NCBI GenBank assembly: GCA_963771295.1
Contig: CAVYTB010000008.1
Location: forward strand, 558,001-622,000
Source of the DNA: Acidiferrum sp963771295
GTDB taxonomy: Bacteria; Acidobacteriota; Terriglobia; Acidiferrales; UBA7541
Direction of reading: 5' to 3'
Length of the DNA: 64,000 nt
Positions 46,964 through 56,102 of this stretch are shown piece by piece (the first letter of the stretch is position 1; each line of letters begins with the position of its first letter). A program made the position numbers and the translations under genes. Below the pieces are notes generated by a model. That model worked only from the letters and a program-made list of their open reading frames with translations, was not told the origin of the DNA and did no database searches.

Positions 46964-46999
46964 CTGACCATGGTCAGACCATGATTTGACTATGGTCAG
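46964..46999 (+). promoter_or_regulatory. Operator pair for the YefM/VapC operon
   Basis: CTGACCATGGTCAG (46964-46977) is a perfect palindrome, and TGACTATGGTCA (46987-46998) is a second, imperfect copy. Their centres are 22 bases (about two helical turns) apart, and the second overlaps the -35 box. This is the expected layout for toxin-antitoxin autorepression. Confidence 0.65.
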
Positions 47000-47014
47000 A
47001 TCTCCTGCTATCCT
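46986..47014 (+). promoter_or_regulatory. Sigma-70 promoter of the YefM/VapC operon
   Basis: -35 TTGACT (46986-46991), 17-base spacer, -10 TATCCT (47009-47014). It ends 22 bases before the antitoxin ATG, with AAGGAG at 47024-47029. Confidence 0.7.
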
Positions 47015-47036
47015 AACCCATGCAAGGAGTTACGCC

Positions 47037-47291
47037 ATGGAGCAAATCGCTATCTCCAAATTCAAAGCGACCTGCCTCGCCGTTTTAGACAGGGTCAGCA
47101 AGACGGGAGAGCCCGTGCTCGTTACTCGTTTCGGAAAACCGGTCGCGACGATTATGCCGCCCGTAACAACACAGCGTGTACCCCGCTTCGGGACAGGTAT
47201 CGGATCGGCCGAGATCCTCGGCGATATAGTCGGTTCCATCAGCGATGAATCCGATTGGGAAGCCGCGCGAGAGCCGGAATCTGATAAATGA
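47037..47291 (+). CDS. Phd/YefM-family antitoxin
   Basis: DNA-binding antitoxin of 84 residues. The N-terminal Phd/YefM fold is EQIAISKFKATCLAVLDRV, with GEPVLVTRFGKPVATIMPP; the acidic C-terminus (SDESDWEAAREPESD) is the toxin-binding tail. ATG 47037 has AAGGAG 7 bases upstream. Its stop overlaps the toxin's ATG (ATGA). It should bind the palindromes ahead of it and repress the operon. Confidence 0.9.
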   Translation: MEQIAISKFKATCLAVLDRVSKTGEPVLVTRFGKPVATIMPPVTTQRVPRFGTGIGSAEILGDIVGSISDESDWEAAREPESDK

Positions 47292-47686
47292 GCCGACTTC
47301 TTTTAGATACCCACATTTGGCTGTGGGCGTTTCTGGAACCATACAAGCTTTCTTCCGAAGTTCATCAGTCCCTCAGCGATTCGAAAAACGTGCGCTTCCT
47401 TTCGGCAGTGAGTATTTGGGAAGCCATCCTCCTACTTGAGAAGAAGAGATTTAAGGTTTCTGAGGACTTCGGTCAATGGTTCGAGAAGTCAAAGCAAGAA
47501 CTCAGCCTGACAGCGGTGGGAATGAATTGGAAAGTCGCTCACGAACTTCGTTTCACAATGATCGGCTACAGCGATCCGGCGGACCGATTCCTTGTTGCTA
47601 CCGCACGGGTTTACGACATGACGCTCGTCACCGCCGATGCCAGAATCCTGCGGCTACCGAATCTAAAGCTGTTGCCCAACGTTTAG
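47288..47686 (+). CDS. vapC: PIN-domain toxin (VapC family)
   Basis: Ribonuclease toxin of 132 residues. The PIN-domain acidic quartet is Asp7 (LLLDTHIWLW), Glu45 (SIWEA), Asp99 (DPADRFLVATA) and Asp117 (TADARI). Such toxins cut tRNA or rRNA; the target cannot be predicted here. It is translationally coupled to the antitoxin. The catalytic set is intact, so the pair is probably functional. Confidence 0.9.
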   Translation: MSRLLLDTHIWLWAFLEPYKLSSEVHQSLSDSKNVRFLSAVSIWEAILLLEKKRFKVSEDFGQWFEKSKQELSLTAVGMNWKVAHELRFTMIGYSDPADRFLVATARVYDMTLVTADARILRLPNLKLLPNV

Positions 47687-47726
47687 TGCAATCTGCTCTG
47701 GCCATTCTGGCTGATCCCGCTTCTGT

Positions 47727-48485
47727 CTATTTCAAGTACTTCTGGAAGAATGCCGTAGCGCGCTGCGAGGCGTCCGCCGTGGCTTCCGAGCGGTAACCAT
47801 CTTTGTTATCCGGGTTTTCGAACGCGTGACCCGCGCCGGTATAAATCTTGATGTCCGCTACCTTTCCGTCAGCTTTCATCGCGGATTCAAACGCGTGCAC
47901 TTTCTCCGGCGGAATGCCTTGATCGTCGGCGCCGAAATTTCCGAGCACGGGCGCTTTGATCTTGGCGATGTTCGCGGCATCGGTCGGCAGCGGGCCATAG
48001 TTCACTACGCACGCCGCTAGTTTCGGCTGGTCTACCGCCAGTTTGATGGACCATCCTCCGCCCATGCACCAACCAATAGAGCCGATCTTGCTGGCATCTA
48101 CATCCGGCCGCGACGCCAGATACGCATATCCTGCCTCCAGGTCGCGTAGTCCCTGATCGTCTGCCAAACCGCGCATCAGAATGTGCGCTTCGTCCGGGGT
48201 CTTGGCCGCCTTGCCGCGATACAGGTCCACGGCCAGCGCCACGTATCCCTGATCCGCGAATTTCTGCGCCTGATTTCTCACCCAGTCGTTCAATCCCCAC
48301 CATTCGTGGATCACGATGATCGCCGGATGCTTGCCCGCGCCTTCGGGCAGCGCCAAATATCCGCTGACCGTATCGTTGCCGCTCTTGTAGGTTACAGTCT
48401 CCGTCTTCGGCGCTCCGGCACGCAGCGCCATCCCAAATCCGAGCACGCACAACGCAAAAGCCGCCAGAAATTGTTTTCTGTTCAC
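47727..48485 (-). CDS. Dienelactone hydrolase-family protein
   Basis: Alpha/beta-hydrolase of 252 residues with signal peptide (FLAAFALCVLGFGMALRAGA). The catalytic triad is Cys140 in GWCMGGG, Asp187/188 in FGADDQG and His220 in GAGHAFENP. The HEWWGLNDWVR block is typical of DLH proteins. Export sets it apart from aromatic-degradation enzymes, so the substrate is uncertain. It converges on vapC across 40 bases. Confidence 0.9.
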   Translation of the reverse strand: MNRKQFLAAFALCVLGFGMALRAGAPKTETVTYKSGNDTVSGYLALPEGAGKHPAIIVIHEWWGLNDWVRNQAQKFADQGYVALAVDLYRGKAAKTPDEAHILMRGLADDQGLRDLEAGYAYLASRPDVDASKIGSIGWCMGGGWSIKLAVDQPKLAACVVNYGPLPTDAANIAKIKAPVLGNFGADDQGIPPEKVHAFESAMKADGKVADIKIYTGAGHAFENPDNKDGYRSEATADASQRATAFFQKYLK

Positions 48486-48579
48486 GGTGCAATCCCCCCA
48501 GAATAAGAATTGGCTCCGGAACTTTAACGCATTCCGGAGCCAGAAGTCACTCCCACGATACCGGGGCCCGCAGGAGAAT

Positions 48580-49155
48580 TTAGCTGGCTGGGTTTTTCTG
48601 CAACTCGTCGATTGCTGCCAGCACTTCGTCGCTATGCTTCTTCACATCCACATTGGTCCAGACCTTCCGCACCTTACCGTCTGGACCAATCAGATAGGTG
48701 TGGCGCGAGGACAGTTTCGCGACTGCCAGATTCATAATCGAGTCATATTCCTGGGAAACTTTCTTGTCGGTGTCGGCCAGCAGTTTGAACGTCAAGCTCT
48801 CCTTGGCGCAAAACTCCTGGTGACTCTTTTCATCCTGCACGCTGACGCCGAGGATCACGGTATCCTTGGCCTGGTACTTTGCCAGGTCGCGTTGGAAATT
48901 GTGCGCCTCGATTGTGCACCCCGGGGTCATGTCTTTTGGATAGAAGTACAGCACCACCCACTTGCCTTTGAAATCGTGGAGACTGACAGGCTTTCCTTCT
49001 TGTGAATTCAGCGTGAAATCTGGCGCAACGGAGCCTACCGCGGGAGCGTTGTCGCCGGCTCGCGACCGGGATGCCATGGAAACGACAAGCAGGAAGGCCA
49101 CCGCAATTGCCGCCACCGCTATAAAAAACACGGTCAACATACGCCCCACCTTCAT
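48580..49155 (-). CDS. Peroxiredoxin (Bcp/PrxQ-like), membrane-anchored
   Basis: Thiol peroxidase of 191 residues. An N-terminal anchor (residues 7-28) precedes an AhpC/TSA fold with peroxidatic Cys80 (MTPGCTIEAHNFQRD). A second Cys (HQEFCAKE) lies about 40 residues later and is not at the usual PrxQ resolving position, so it may be a 1-Cys type. It acts outside the cytoplasmic membrane. Confidence 0.9.
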   Translation of the reverse strand: MKVGRMLTVFFIAVAAIAVAFLLVVSMASRSRAGDNAPAVGSVAPDFTLNSQEGKPVSLHDFKGKWVVLYFYPKDMTPGCTIEAHNFQRDLAKYQAKDTVILGVSVQDEKSHQEFCAKESLTFKLLADTDKKVSQEYDSIMNLAVAKLSSRHTYLIGPDGKVRKVWTNVDVKKHSDEVLAAIDELQKNPAS

Positions 49156-49259
49156 AATTCACCCCTTCTTTCGTAGCCAGGATTTGCGCGGTATCAATCA
49201 TTGTAGATGCGAAGCCGGGCAAATCGGCTACACCTGCTGGGCGCACCGGATTCTACTTC

Positions 49260-49682
49260 CTATTTGACAGGTTTAGGTAGATTTGCGTTGTGAATATTGA
49301 ATCGTTTTGCTTCCGGGCTGCGCGTACTCCAATCGGATGGCGGGAATGCCACGCGCCAGAACCTTGGGCTCGAGTGCTTGAATTGAATACCGACCTCGGC
49401 AACTCCCGTTTGTCCCGGGTTGCAATCGACCACCGTGCAGACGATTTCCTCATTAGTCGGAATGTTACGCACGATCAACTCCTGGCCGGCGCAGACCGGT
49501 TCTTGCAGCACAATGAGCGCGCCATGAGCGCTGACCACTTCGGTCTTCGTGCGCTCAGAAAATGTCGCGCCATTCGCCTTTTTGCCGAGCACGATGATTC
49601 CCACACAAAGGAAGATTCGTTGGCTCCGCCTTTGGCTTGGAGTAGTACCGGCGCGTGTGACGGACGTGGTCACAATCCACAC
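49260..49682 (-). CDS. PilZ-like domain protein
   Basis: A 140-residue protein whose start (RRSQRIFL) and later strands (TFSERTKTEVVSAHGALIVL; VGIQFKHSSPRFW) look like a PilZ c-di-GMP-binding domain, but the RxxxR and D/NxSxxG motifs are only partly clear (RRSQR; no good second motif). The start is GTG. It may be a degenerate PilZ that no longer binds the nucleotide. Confidence 0.6.
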   Translation of the reverse strand: MWIVTTSVTRAGTTPSQRRSQRIFLCVGIIVLGKKANGATFSERTKTEVVSAHGALIVLQEPVCAGQELIVRNIPTNEEIVCTVVDCNPGQTGVAEVGIQFKHSSPRFWRVAFPPSDWSTRSPEAKRFNIHNANLPKPVK

Positions 49683-49997
49683 TTCTTTCTAAGGGCAGTG
49701 GCATGCATGACGGGAGCCAAATGCCGGCGAAAGAGCTGTTCTGTTGCCTCGCGTTGCTTCGATACTCGTGCTGCCTGTTGCTTGTTCGTAGAACGCTATA
49801 CCGATGCGAGTCATTTGCCCCATCCTCATGAATACATGATGAGTACGGGCTAATTTGCACGACTGGGATGCAAAGATTTTGTTCTGGCCGGGCAAGTCTA
49901 CTGGCCATGAGGTGCACGAGTGCGAGAGACAGCGGAATGAAGTGCGCCAGTATCTGTAGTGCGAAAGCGGTACGAGACGTTTCAGATTGGCAATCTG
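49683..49997. other. Gene-free stretch between PilZ-like and RND genes
   Basis: About 315 bases after the end of the RND permease gene. No coding frame of useful length or clear hairpin terminator is seen. The promoter of the PilZ-like gene must lie at its left end. Confidence 0.4.
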
Positions 49998-52900
49998 CTA
50001 TGCGGGTTTAGTTGTTCGCCCAAGGTAAAAATGGATGGCGGGTGTCAGGATCAGCGACAACAGAATGGAACTAAGTAATCCTCCAATTACCGCGACCGCC
50101 AGAGGCTGCAGCATCTGCGAACCCGAGCCGATGGCCATTGCCAAGGGCAACATACCCGCAATCGTCGCCAGCGCAGTCATGGCGATCGGCCGCAGCCGCC
50201 GGCGCCCCGCCTGAATCATCGACTCTTCCGCGCTGAATCCGAATTGCCGGAATCGTTGATCGGCATCCAGCAGCAAGATGCCGTTCTTTGCCACGATTCC
50301 CACCACCATGATCATGCCCATGAACGACGCCACATTGAATGTGATGTGCGTGACCAGAAGGGCCAGGAATCCCCCAAAGGTGGAAAGCAGCGCCGACGCC
50401 AGAATCGCAGCCGGCGCGGAAAACGTGCGAAACTCGAACAGCAGCACCACGAACAGCAGCACCAGCGCCAGCAAGAACACCGTCAGCAGGTCACGGAAGG
50501 ATTTCTGCTGCTCTTCGTATAGCCCGCCGTACTCCACGCGAATCGACGACGGCAATTTCAACTCCTCCACCGCCTTCTTCACTGACTGCATTCCTTCGCC
50601 CAGGCTCACGCCCTCAAATCGGCCCGTCACTTCCACCAGACGCTGCAAATTCTCTCGGCGAATTTCTGTCTGTCCCGGATCGGTAGAAATCGTGGCCAGT
50701 GATCCCAGCGTCGCGGTGCGGCCGCTCGCGCTGGTCAGCAATGTATTGCTCATGCGGTCGAGCGACGCACGGCTCTCTTCAGGAAAGCGCACGCGAATGG
50801 TGTATGCTCGGTCGTTCAGCACGACCGGAGTCGCTGCCGGTTCTCCCTCTAATACTGCCGCCGCATTGGTGGCCACTTCTTCCGGGGTGAATCCCGCACG
50901 AGCCGCGATTGAGGGATCCACTTGATACGTAACGGCTGGGCCGCTGATAGTGTTCTCGATGCCGTCGAGGACGTCGACCACGTGCGGCACTTTTTGAATC
51001 GCGTCCGCTACGCGCGGCGCCGTCGATGACAGCAGCTTTGCGTCCGGCGAAAACAGCTTGATTACAATCGGCTCCGGCGCGCTCGTCAGATCGCCAATCA
51101 TGTCTTGCAACACTTGCACGAACTCGACGTCGGCTCCCGGCTCGGTGCGTTTAATTTCTGCGCGAATGTCCGACATAATTTCTTCGATGTCGCGTTTGCG
51201 GTCCTTCTTCAACTTCACCGTGAAGTCGCCGCGATTCGCTTCGGTCACTGCTGCAAGCCCCAACTGCAATCCGGTGCGTCGCGAAGTATTCTCCACCTCA
51301 GGCATCGATCGCACGATTTGTTCGATGTGTTGCAGGATGCGGTCTGACTCCCCCAGAGAGCTGCCAGGTGGAGTGTAATAGTCCAGAATGAAGCCGCCTT
51401 CGTCCATCTCCGGCAACAGGTCCGAGCCCAGGAATTTGTAGCACACGAACGTCATCACAACGATTGCCACGCACGATACGCCTACCATCACAGGCCGGTG
51501 CAGAATCTTCAACATGATGCGGCCGTAGAAGTCCACGATGCGCCCGAAGAATCCGGATAGATGCGCTTCTTCCGCGGCGAGCAACGATGCTGCCGTCGGT
51601 TCGCCCGCCGGAACTTCCGCTGCGGCCACGGCGTCCTTGCGCCGAACGAAATACTGGCTGAGCGTTGGCGTCCACGTCAGCGCTAGCAGCAGGGAACTGA
51701 GCAGCGCCACGGTCATGGTAATTGCCAACGCGCGGAAGAAGCTTCCAGTGACGCCGGTGGTAGAAATCAGCGGCAGGAAGACGACGATCGGTGTGATCGT
51801 CGAGCCAATCAAAGGCACGGTGATTTCTTTCAGCGCGCTTTGGATGGCTCGCAATCTGGATTCACCGGCGTCTCGATGGAGCACGATGTTTTCCAGCACC
51901 ACGATGGCGTCGTCGATCACCAATCCCACGGCGGCTGCCAATCCTCCCAGGGTCATCAGGTTGAAGCTTTGTCCCGTCAGCTTGAGAACAATGAGCGTCA
52001 GCAACAGGGTCACCGGTATCACCAGGCCGGCAACAAACGAGCTGCCCCAATCGCGCAGGAACAGCACCAGAATGATGGACGACAAAATGATTCCCAGCAG
52101 CACGGCGTCGCGCACACTGGCAATGGAATCCTTCACAATCGTCGACTGATCGTAGAACGGTTCCAGGTGAACGCCGGGGGGCAGCGTGGGTCTCAATTCG
52201 GCAATTTTCTGATGCACCTCGTTCGCCACGTCCAGCGTGTTGCTTTCCGGCTGCCGGTGCACGCTGAGCAGAACCGCAGGTTTGCCGTTCGCCGTCACCA
52301 TGGTGTACACGGGCGCTTCGGATGGCGCCACTTTCGCAATATCGCCCAAACGAATCGGCGTGCCATCCTTCGACGTCTTCACGACGATTCGCCCGATTTC
52401 TTCGGGAGTGCGCACTTGCCCGCTGATTAGTCCCAGCACCAGTTGATGCTCGTGCTCCAGCAGACCTGGCGAATCGATCAAATTGGTGCGGCGAATGGAC
52501 TCCAGAATGTCCGTCACCGTAATTCCCGCCGCCAGCAATCGCGCCGGATCCGGAGTGACCTGGAACTCCGGGACGCGGCCGCCTTGTACCAGCACGCTGG
52601 CAACGCCATCCAGACGGTTGATTCGCGGCTTCAAATCGTAGGTGGCAATTTCCCAGAGCTTGCTTTGTGGAATGGTGTCCGACGTCAAGCTGTATCCAAG
52701 AATGGGAAACGACGCAAAGGTCATGCGGTGCGTCTCGATTTTTGCGGTTGTAGGCAATTCCGGCTGCAGCCGCGCCACTACGGCATCCACACGCTGCAGT
52801 GTCAGAATCATGTCCGATCCCCAGTCGAAGAACAGATCCACTTCGGCAGAACCGCGACTAGTAATGGATACGACTTTATTGAGGCCCGGCACGCTGTTCA

Positions 52901-53162
52901 CGGCTTCTTCCATCGGGCGCGTAATGGTGACTAGCATCTGGTCGATCGGCATCACGCCGTTGTCGACGCCGATGATGATGCGTGGAAAATCTGTATTGGG
53001 AAATACCGCGACAGGAATGCTGAATGCCAGGTAGGCTCCGACCAGCGCCAGGCTCACAATCAGAAACAGAATCGGTTGCGACAATTTGCGGAACCACGGC
53101 ACCGTGGCGCCTTGGGGACCTTGCTTTACTGGAGCCTCCCGCTCTTCCGGCCGCGAATCCAT
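49998..53162 (-). CDS. RND efflux pump inner-membrane permease
   Basis: AcrB/MexB-like proton antiporter of 1054 residues. Its 12 helices and two large periplasmic loops follow the family plan. The TM4 proton relay is GLVIDDAIVVLEN (Asp417-Asp418), the paired-Asp form of drug and amphiphile exporters rather than the metal-type DGAV. Six bases separate it from the adaptor gene. It completes a TolC-adaptor-permease operon, the output of a two-component system upstream. Confidence 0.94.
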   Translation of the reverse strand: MDSRPEEREAPVKQGPQGATVPWFRKLSQPILFLIVSLALVGAYLAFSIPVAVFPNTDFPRIIIGVDNGVMPIDQMLVTITRPMEEAVNSVPGLNKVVSITSRGSAEVDLFFDWGSDMILTLQRVDAVVARLQPELPTTAKIETHRMTFASFPILGYSLTSDTIPQSKLWEIATYDLKPRINRLDGVASVLVQGGRVPEFQVTPDPARLLAAGITVTDILESIRRTNLIDSPGLLEHEHQLVLGLISGQVRTPEEIGRIVVKTSKDGTPIRLGDIAKVAPSEAPVYTMVTANGKPAVLLSVHRQPESNTLDVANEVHQKIAELRPTLPPGVHLEPFYDQSTIVKDSIASVRDAVLLGIILSSIILVLFLRDWGSSFVAGLVIPVTLLLTLIVLKLTGQSFNLMTLGGLAAAVGLVIDDAIVVLENIVLHRDAGESRLRAIQSALKEITVPLIGSTITPIVVFLPLISTTGVTGSFFRALAITMTVALLSSLLLALTWTPTLSQYFVRRKDAVAAAEVPAGEPTAASLLAAEEAHLSGFFGRIVDFYGRIMLKILHRPVMVGVSCVAIVVMTFVCYKFLGSDLLPEMDEGGFILDYYTPPGSSLGESDRILQHIEQIVRSMPEVENTSRRTGLQLGLAAVTEANRGDFTVKLKKDRKRDIEEIMSDIRAEIKRTEPGADVEFVQVLQDMIGDLTSAPEPIVIKLFSPDAKLLSSTAPRVADAIQKVPHVVDVLDGIENTISGPAVTYQVDPSIAARAGFTPEEVATNAAAVLEGEPAATPVVLNDRAYTIRVRFPEESRASLDRMSNTLLTSASGRTATLGSLATISTDPGQTEIRRENLQRLVEVTGRFEGVSLGEGMQSVKKAVEELKLPSSIRVEYGGLYEEQQKSFRDLLTVFLLALVLLFVVLLFEFRTFSAPAAILASALLSTFGGFLALLVTHITFNVASFMGMIMVVGIVAKNGILLLDADQRFRQFGFSAEESMIQAGRRRLRPIAMTALATIAGMLPLAMAIGSGSQMLQPLAVAVIGGLLSSILLSLILTPAIHFYLGRTTKPA

Positions 53163-53168
53163 GCGCCG

Positions 53169-54542
53169 CTACTCCTTGCCCTTCGCAGGAACCGCGGGCG
53201 CGGTGGCCTTTTTGTCCGGAGCCGCGCCGACCTTATCGCTCGTATCGCCGGCATCTTTATCTTTTTCTGCCTCTGCTGCGGGCGCCGCTTCCACCTTGAT
53301 CTTCGTGCCATCTGGTAACGCGTACCCGCCTGCCGTGATTACCAGATCATTTTCTTTGATGCCGGATTGAATCTCCGCCAGCTCTTTGTTGCGAATGCCG
53401 ATCTTCACTTTCGCGAGATGCGCCTTGTCGTCTTTCTCTGCGAGCATCACGTAATCTCCCGCTTCGGGCGACTTGAACACTGCAGCCGTGGGCACGGTCA
53501 ACGCATCTTTCACACTTTTGGCAATTGCTTCTATTTGCACGTTCATTCCTGGCTTCAGAGCCGCACTCGCCTTCAGCGCCTCCACCCAAATTTCAATCGT
53601 CGTGCTTCCCGGATCCAGCGCTGGGCTCACCAGCATCACTCGCCCCGGGATTGATTCCTCCGCTCCCGGTACATTCAGTTCTGCATGGTCTCCCACCTTC
53701 AGCAGTACCGCTTCACTTTGCGGAATATGTGCCTTGGCGATCAGCTTCGATGTATTCATCACCGTCAGAATTGGCTGGTTCGCCGTTGCCAACTCGCCCT
53801 GATACAGAGGCCGGTCGGTGACCACGCCGTCGATGGGGCTGCGAATCACCGAATAACTAAGCAGCGCCTGCGCGTTTTCATATGTGCCCTTTGCCGCGGA
53901 CAGCTGGCCACTTGCAACCTTGAGTGCCTGTTCTTTGCCCAGCCGCTGCAAATCCGAGAGTTGTTTTTGCGCTTGTTCGTTCTGGCTGCGCGCCTGGATC
54001 ATGGCAACTTCTCCTGTATCCAAGTCGCGTCGCGGAATCGCTCCCTGATCGAACAACTCTTTTCGCGAGGCGTAGACTTTTTGTTGTGCGTCGAAAGCCG
54101 CTTTTGCCGCCGCTGCATCCAGTTCGGCTTTTTGAATCTGCTGCGGTACGCTGGCTCCCGTAGTCGTCTTGTAGTTGGCTTCCGCTTGTTCGAAATTGCC
54201 CTTGCTCTGCTCTGCTGTGCCGGCCAGGTCCGCGTTTTCCAGTTGCGCTAATGATTGACCCTTTTTTACGCGGCTTCCACGTTGCACATAAAACTTGCTG
54301 ATGGTCGAAGTGATCTTCGGCGTGATTACGGCTTGCTCCAGCGGAAAAACGACTGCCTCGGACGAAACCGTCAATTCAATCGGTCCGCGCTTTGCCGGCG
54401 TGGTCTGCACCGCCACGACCGTTTCCGGTTCTTTCTCCGGGCCGCCGCATCCTGTTAGCAGCGCCACGGCACACAGCGTAAAGAGCAGCGACTTCGGCCA
54501 GTGGCTCATCTTTTCTGTTTTGCTTTTCATTCGAACGCTCAT
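53169..54542 (-). CDS. RND periplasmic adaptor lipoprotein
   Basis: Membrane-fusion protein of 457 residues. A lipobox LLTGCG (Cys32) anchors it; biotinyl-lipoyl and hairpin regions (about 75-215) and the beta-barrel (IPQSEAVLLKVGDHAELNVPG) are typical. A charged Ala/Lys tail (EAEKDKDAGDTSDKVG) is unusual. Its ATG overlaps the TolC stop (ATGA), giving coupled translation. Confidence 0.92.
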   Translation of the reverse strand: MSVRMKSKTEKMSHWPKSLLFTLCAVALLTGCGGPEKEPETVVAVQTTPAKRGPIELTVSSEAVVFPLEQAVITPKITSTISKFYVQRGSRVKKGQSLAQLENADLAGTAEQSKGNFEQAEANYKTTTGASVPQQIQKAELDAAAAKAAFDAQQKVYASRKELFDQGAIPRRDLDTGEVAMIQARSQNEQAQKQLSDLQRLGKEQALKVASGQLSAAKGTYENAQALLSYSVIRSPIDGVVTDRPLYQGELATANQPILTVMNTSKLIAKAHIPQSEAVLLKVGDHAELNVPGAEESIPGRVMLVSPALDPGSTTIEIWVEALKASAALKPGMNVQIEAIAKSVKDALTVPTAAVFKSPEAGDYVMLAEKDDKAHLAKVKIGIRNKELAEIQSGIKENDLVITAGGYALPDGTKIKVEAAPAAEAEKDKDAGDTSDKVGAAPDKKATAPAVPAKGKE

Positions 54543-55921
54543 GGAGTCGTCATCACTCCTGTCAGGGTCTGCAGATTTGCCAGCGCCACACGATAGCGCA
54601 CTGCCCCGTTCTGGTAAGCAGCGTTGGCCTGCGCAAATGTGCTCTGCGCGTCCACCACCTCAAGCACCGTCCCCTCTCCGCCTTTGTAGCGCAACGTCGT
54701 CAGCCGCAAACTCTCCGCTGATAATTCGGCGGATCTTTGCAGCCCGCTCAATTCGTTCAGCGCCGTCTCTGCTTCCGAATACAGCGAGCGCATCTCCGCC
54801 AGCAATTTTCGCTGCGCGAACGACAACTCCTTCTTGGCCAGTTCACGTTTTAATTCCGCCTGCCGCACGCGGCTCTGCGTCGCGCCCCAATTCCACACCG
54901 GCAACGTCAGCGCCGCCATCGCCGAGGAGCCCAGGTTGGACAGCTTCTGGCCATCCACAACCGAATTGGTGGCATAGTTCGGCGCATCGATGCCGTACCA
55001 ATAATCCAGGCTGATGGACGGCAGATATCCTGCGCGCGCCGCGGTTACGTCGTGTCTGGCCGCTTGTGTGTTGGCCAGCGCCTCGCGAATGTCTGGATTC
55101 TCATGCGCCGCCTGGGCTTCAAATTCTTCGCGCACCGGCAGTGGAACGTTCGCGTGGAGATCATCGGCCGTCTCGAAGTTGTCGTTAAAGTCTGGGAAGA
55201 TCAGCACCGCCAAGTCCAGCCGGGCGTTCAGCAGCGTCAGTTGCGCCTCCTGCAATTGCCGCCGCCGCTCCTGCGCTTGCAACTCCGCCTTGATTACATC
55301 AGAGTGGGCAACTTCGCCGCCGTGTTCGAGCGACTGCGTCAATTTCAGAAATGCTTCGCCATCTTGTGCGGTGTGCTGTGCGGATTCCATGACTGCTTCC
55401 GCGGCGCCCACCGCAAAATAGCTTTGCACCACAGTCACTACCAGGCCGCGTGTGGCAAGTTCTGCGCGCGCCTTGGCCGCCGCTGCCAGTGCCGCCGTGC
55501 GCCGGTACGCGGCCACACTCGCCAGGTCGAGCAATTCATGCACATTTCCCTGGCTGATATATTCGTGCGGCGCATTGTTCGCGATGAACTTGACGGCTCC
55601 AAGCGAGTTGGGCTGCGTGTACAAACCCGAAGTATTGAAGTCCACACCGGGCAGCAAACCGGCGCGGGCTTGCACTTTGTCTTCGCGCGCCACACCCGCA
55701 TCAGTCGCTGCCGATTGAAACTGCGTGCTGTTTTTTCGCGCCAGGTCGAGCGCCTGCTTCAAGGTGATGCGCTGAATTGAGGCACTTGCTGGTGGGATCG
55801 TTGCCGGAGAAGGCGCCACCTTGGGAACGGGTGCCGACGGCGCTTCCTGCGCGTGCAGCGGCAGCAGCACGGCTATCGACGCGAATCCTGCGAGAAATAC
55901 TGTAGTTGTTGTCGTTCGCAT
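54539..55921 (-). CDS. TolC-family outer-membrane efflux protein
   Basis: Outer-membrane channel of about 460 residues with signal peptide (TTTTVFLAGFASIAVLLPLHAQ). Two OEP repeats show the typical helices and strands (ALDLARKNSTQFQSA; LRLTTLRYKGGEGTVLEVVDAQSTFAQA). I choose ATG 55921, although a GTG at 55945 is in frame. It is first in the efflux operon, 178 bases downstream of the sensor-kinase stop. Confidence 0.92.
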   Translation of the reverse strand: MRTTTTTVFLAGFASIAVLLPLHAQEAPSAPVPKVAPSPATIPPASASIQRITLKQALDLARKNSTQFQSAATDAGVAREDKVQARAGLLPGVDFNTSGLYTQPNSLGAVKFIANNAPHEYISQGNVHELLDLASVAAYRRTAALAAAAKARAELATRGLVVTVVQSYFAVGAAEAVMESAQHTAQDGEAFLKLTQSLEHGGEVAHSDVIKAELQAQERRRQLQEAQLTLLNARLDLAVLIFPDFNDNFETADDLHANVPLPVREEFEAQAAHENPDIREALANTQAARHDVTAARAGYLPSISLDYWYGIDAPNYATNSVVDGQKLSNLGSSAMAALTLPVWNWGATQSRVRQAELKRELAKKELSFAQRKLLAEMRSLYSEAETALNELSGLQRSAELSAESLRLTTLRYKGGEGTVLEVVDAQSTFAQANAAYQNGAVRYRVALANLQTLTGVMTTP

Positions 55922-56076
55922 AGAGGTATTTGGCCGCGCATACACTTGCCTGGAGCAGCGGCCTGCAACTCTTTCAAAGTAGCGAAGACAACCTAAATGT
56001 ACGATTAATCGACTTGAACAAAGGGCAGACGGGTTCGCAAGTGAAAAGTTGTTGCTTCACACTTTTTTGACGCGAG

Positions 56077-56102
56077 GCGGCCGCCTCAGAAGGTGGCCAC
56101 TA
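56077..56102. repeat. Dispersed intergenic repeat, copy 2 (GGAAGGTGG type)
   Basis: GCGGCCGCCTCAGAAGGTGG plus six bases, matching 8509-8536. Its end overlaps the stop codon of the sensor kinase gene. Confidence 0.5.
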
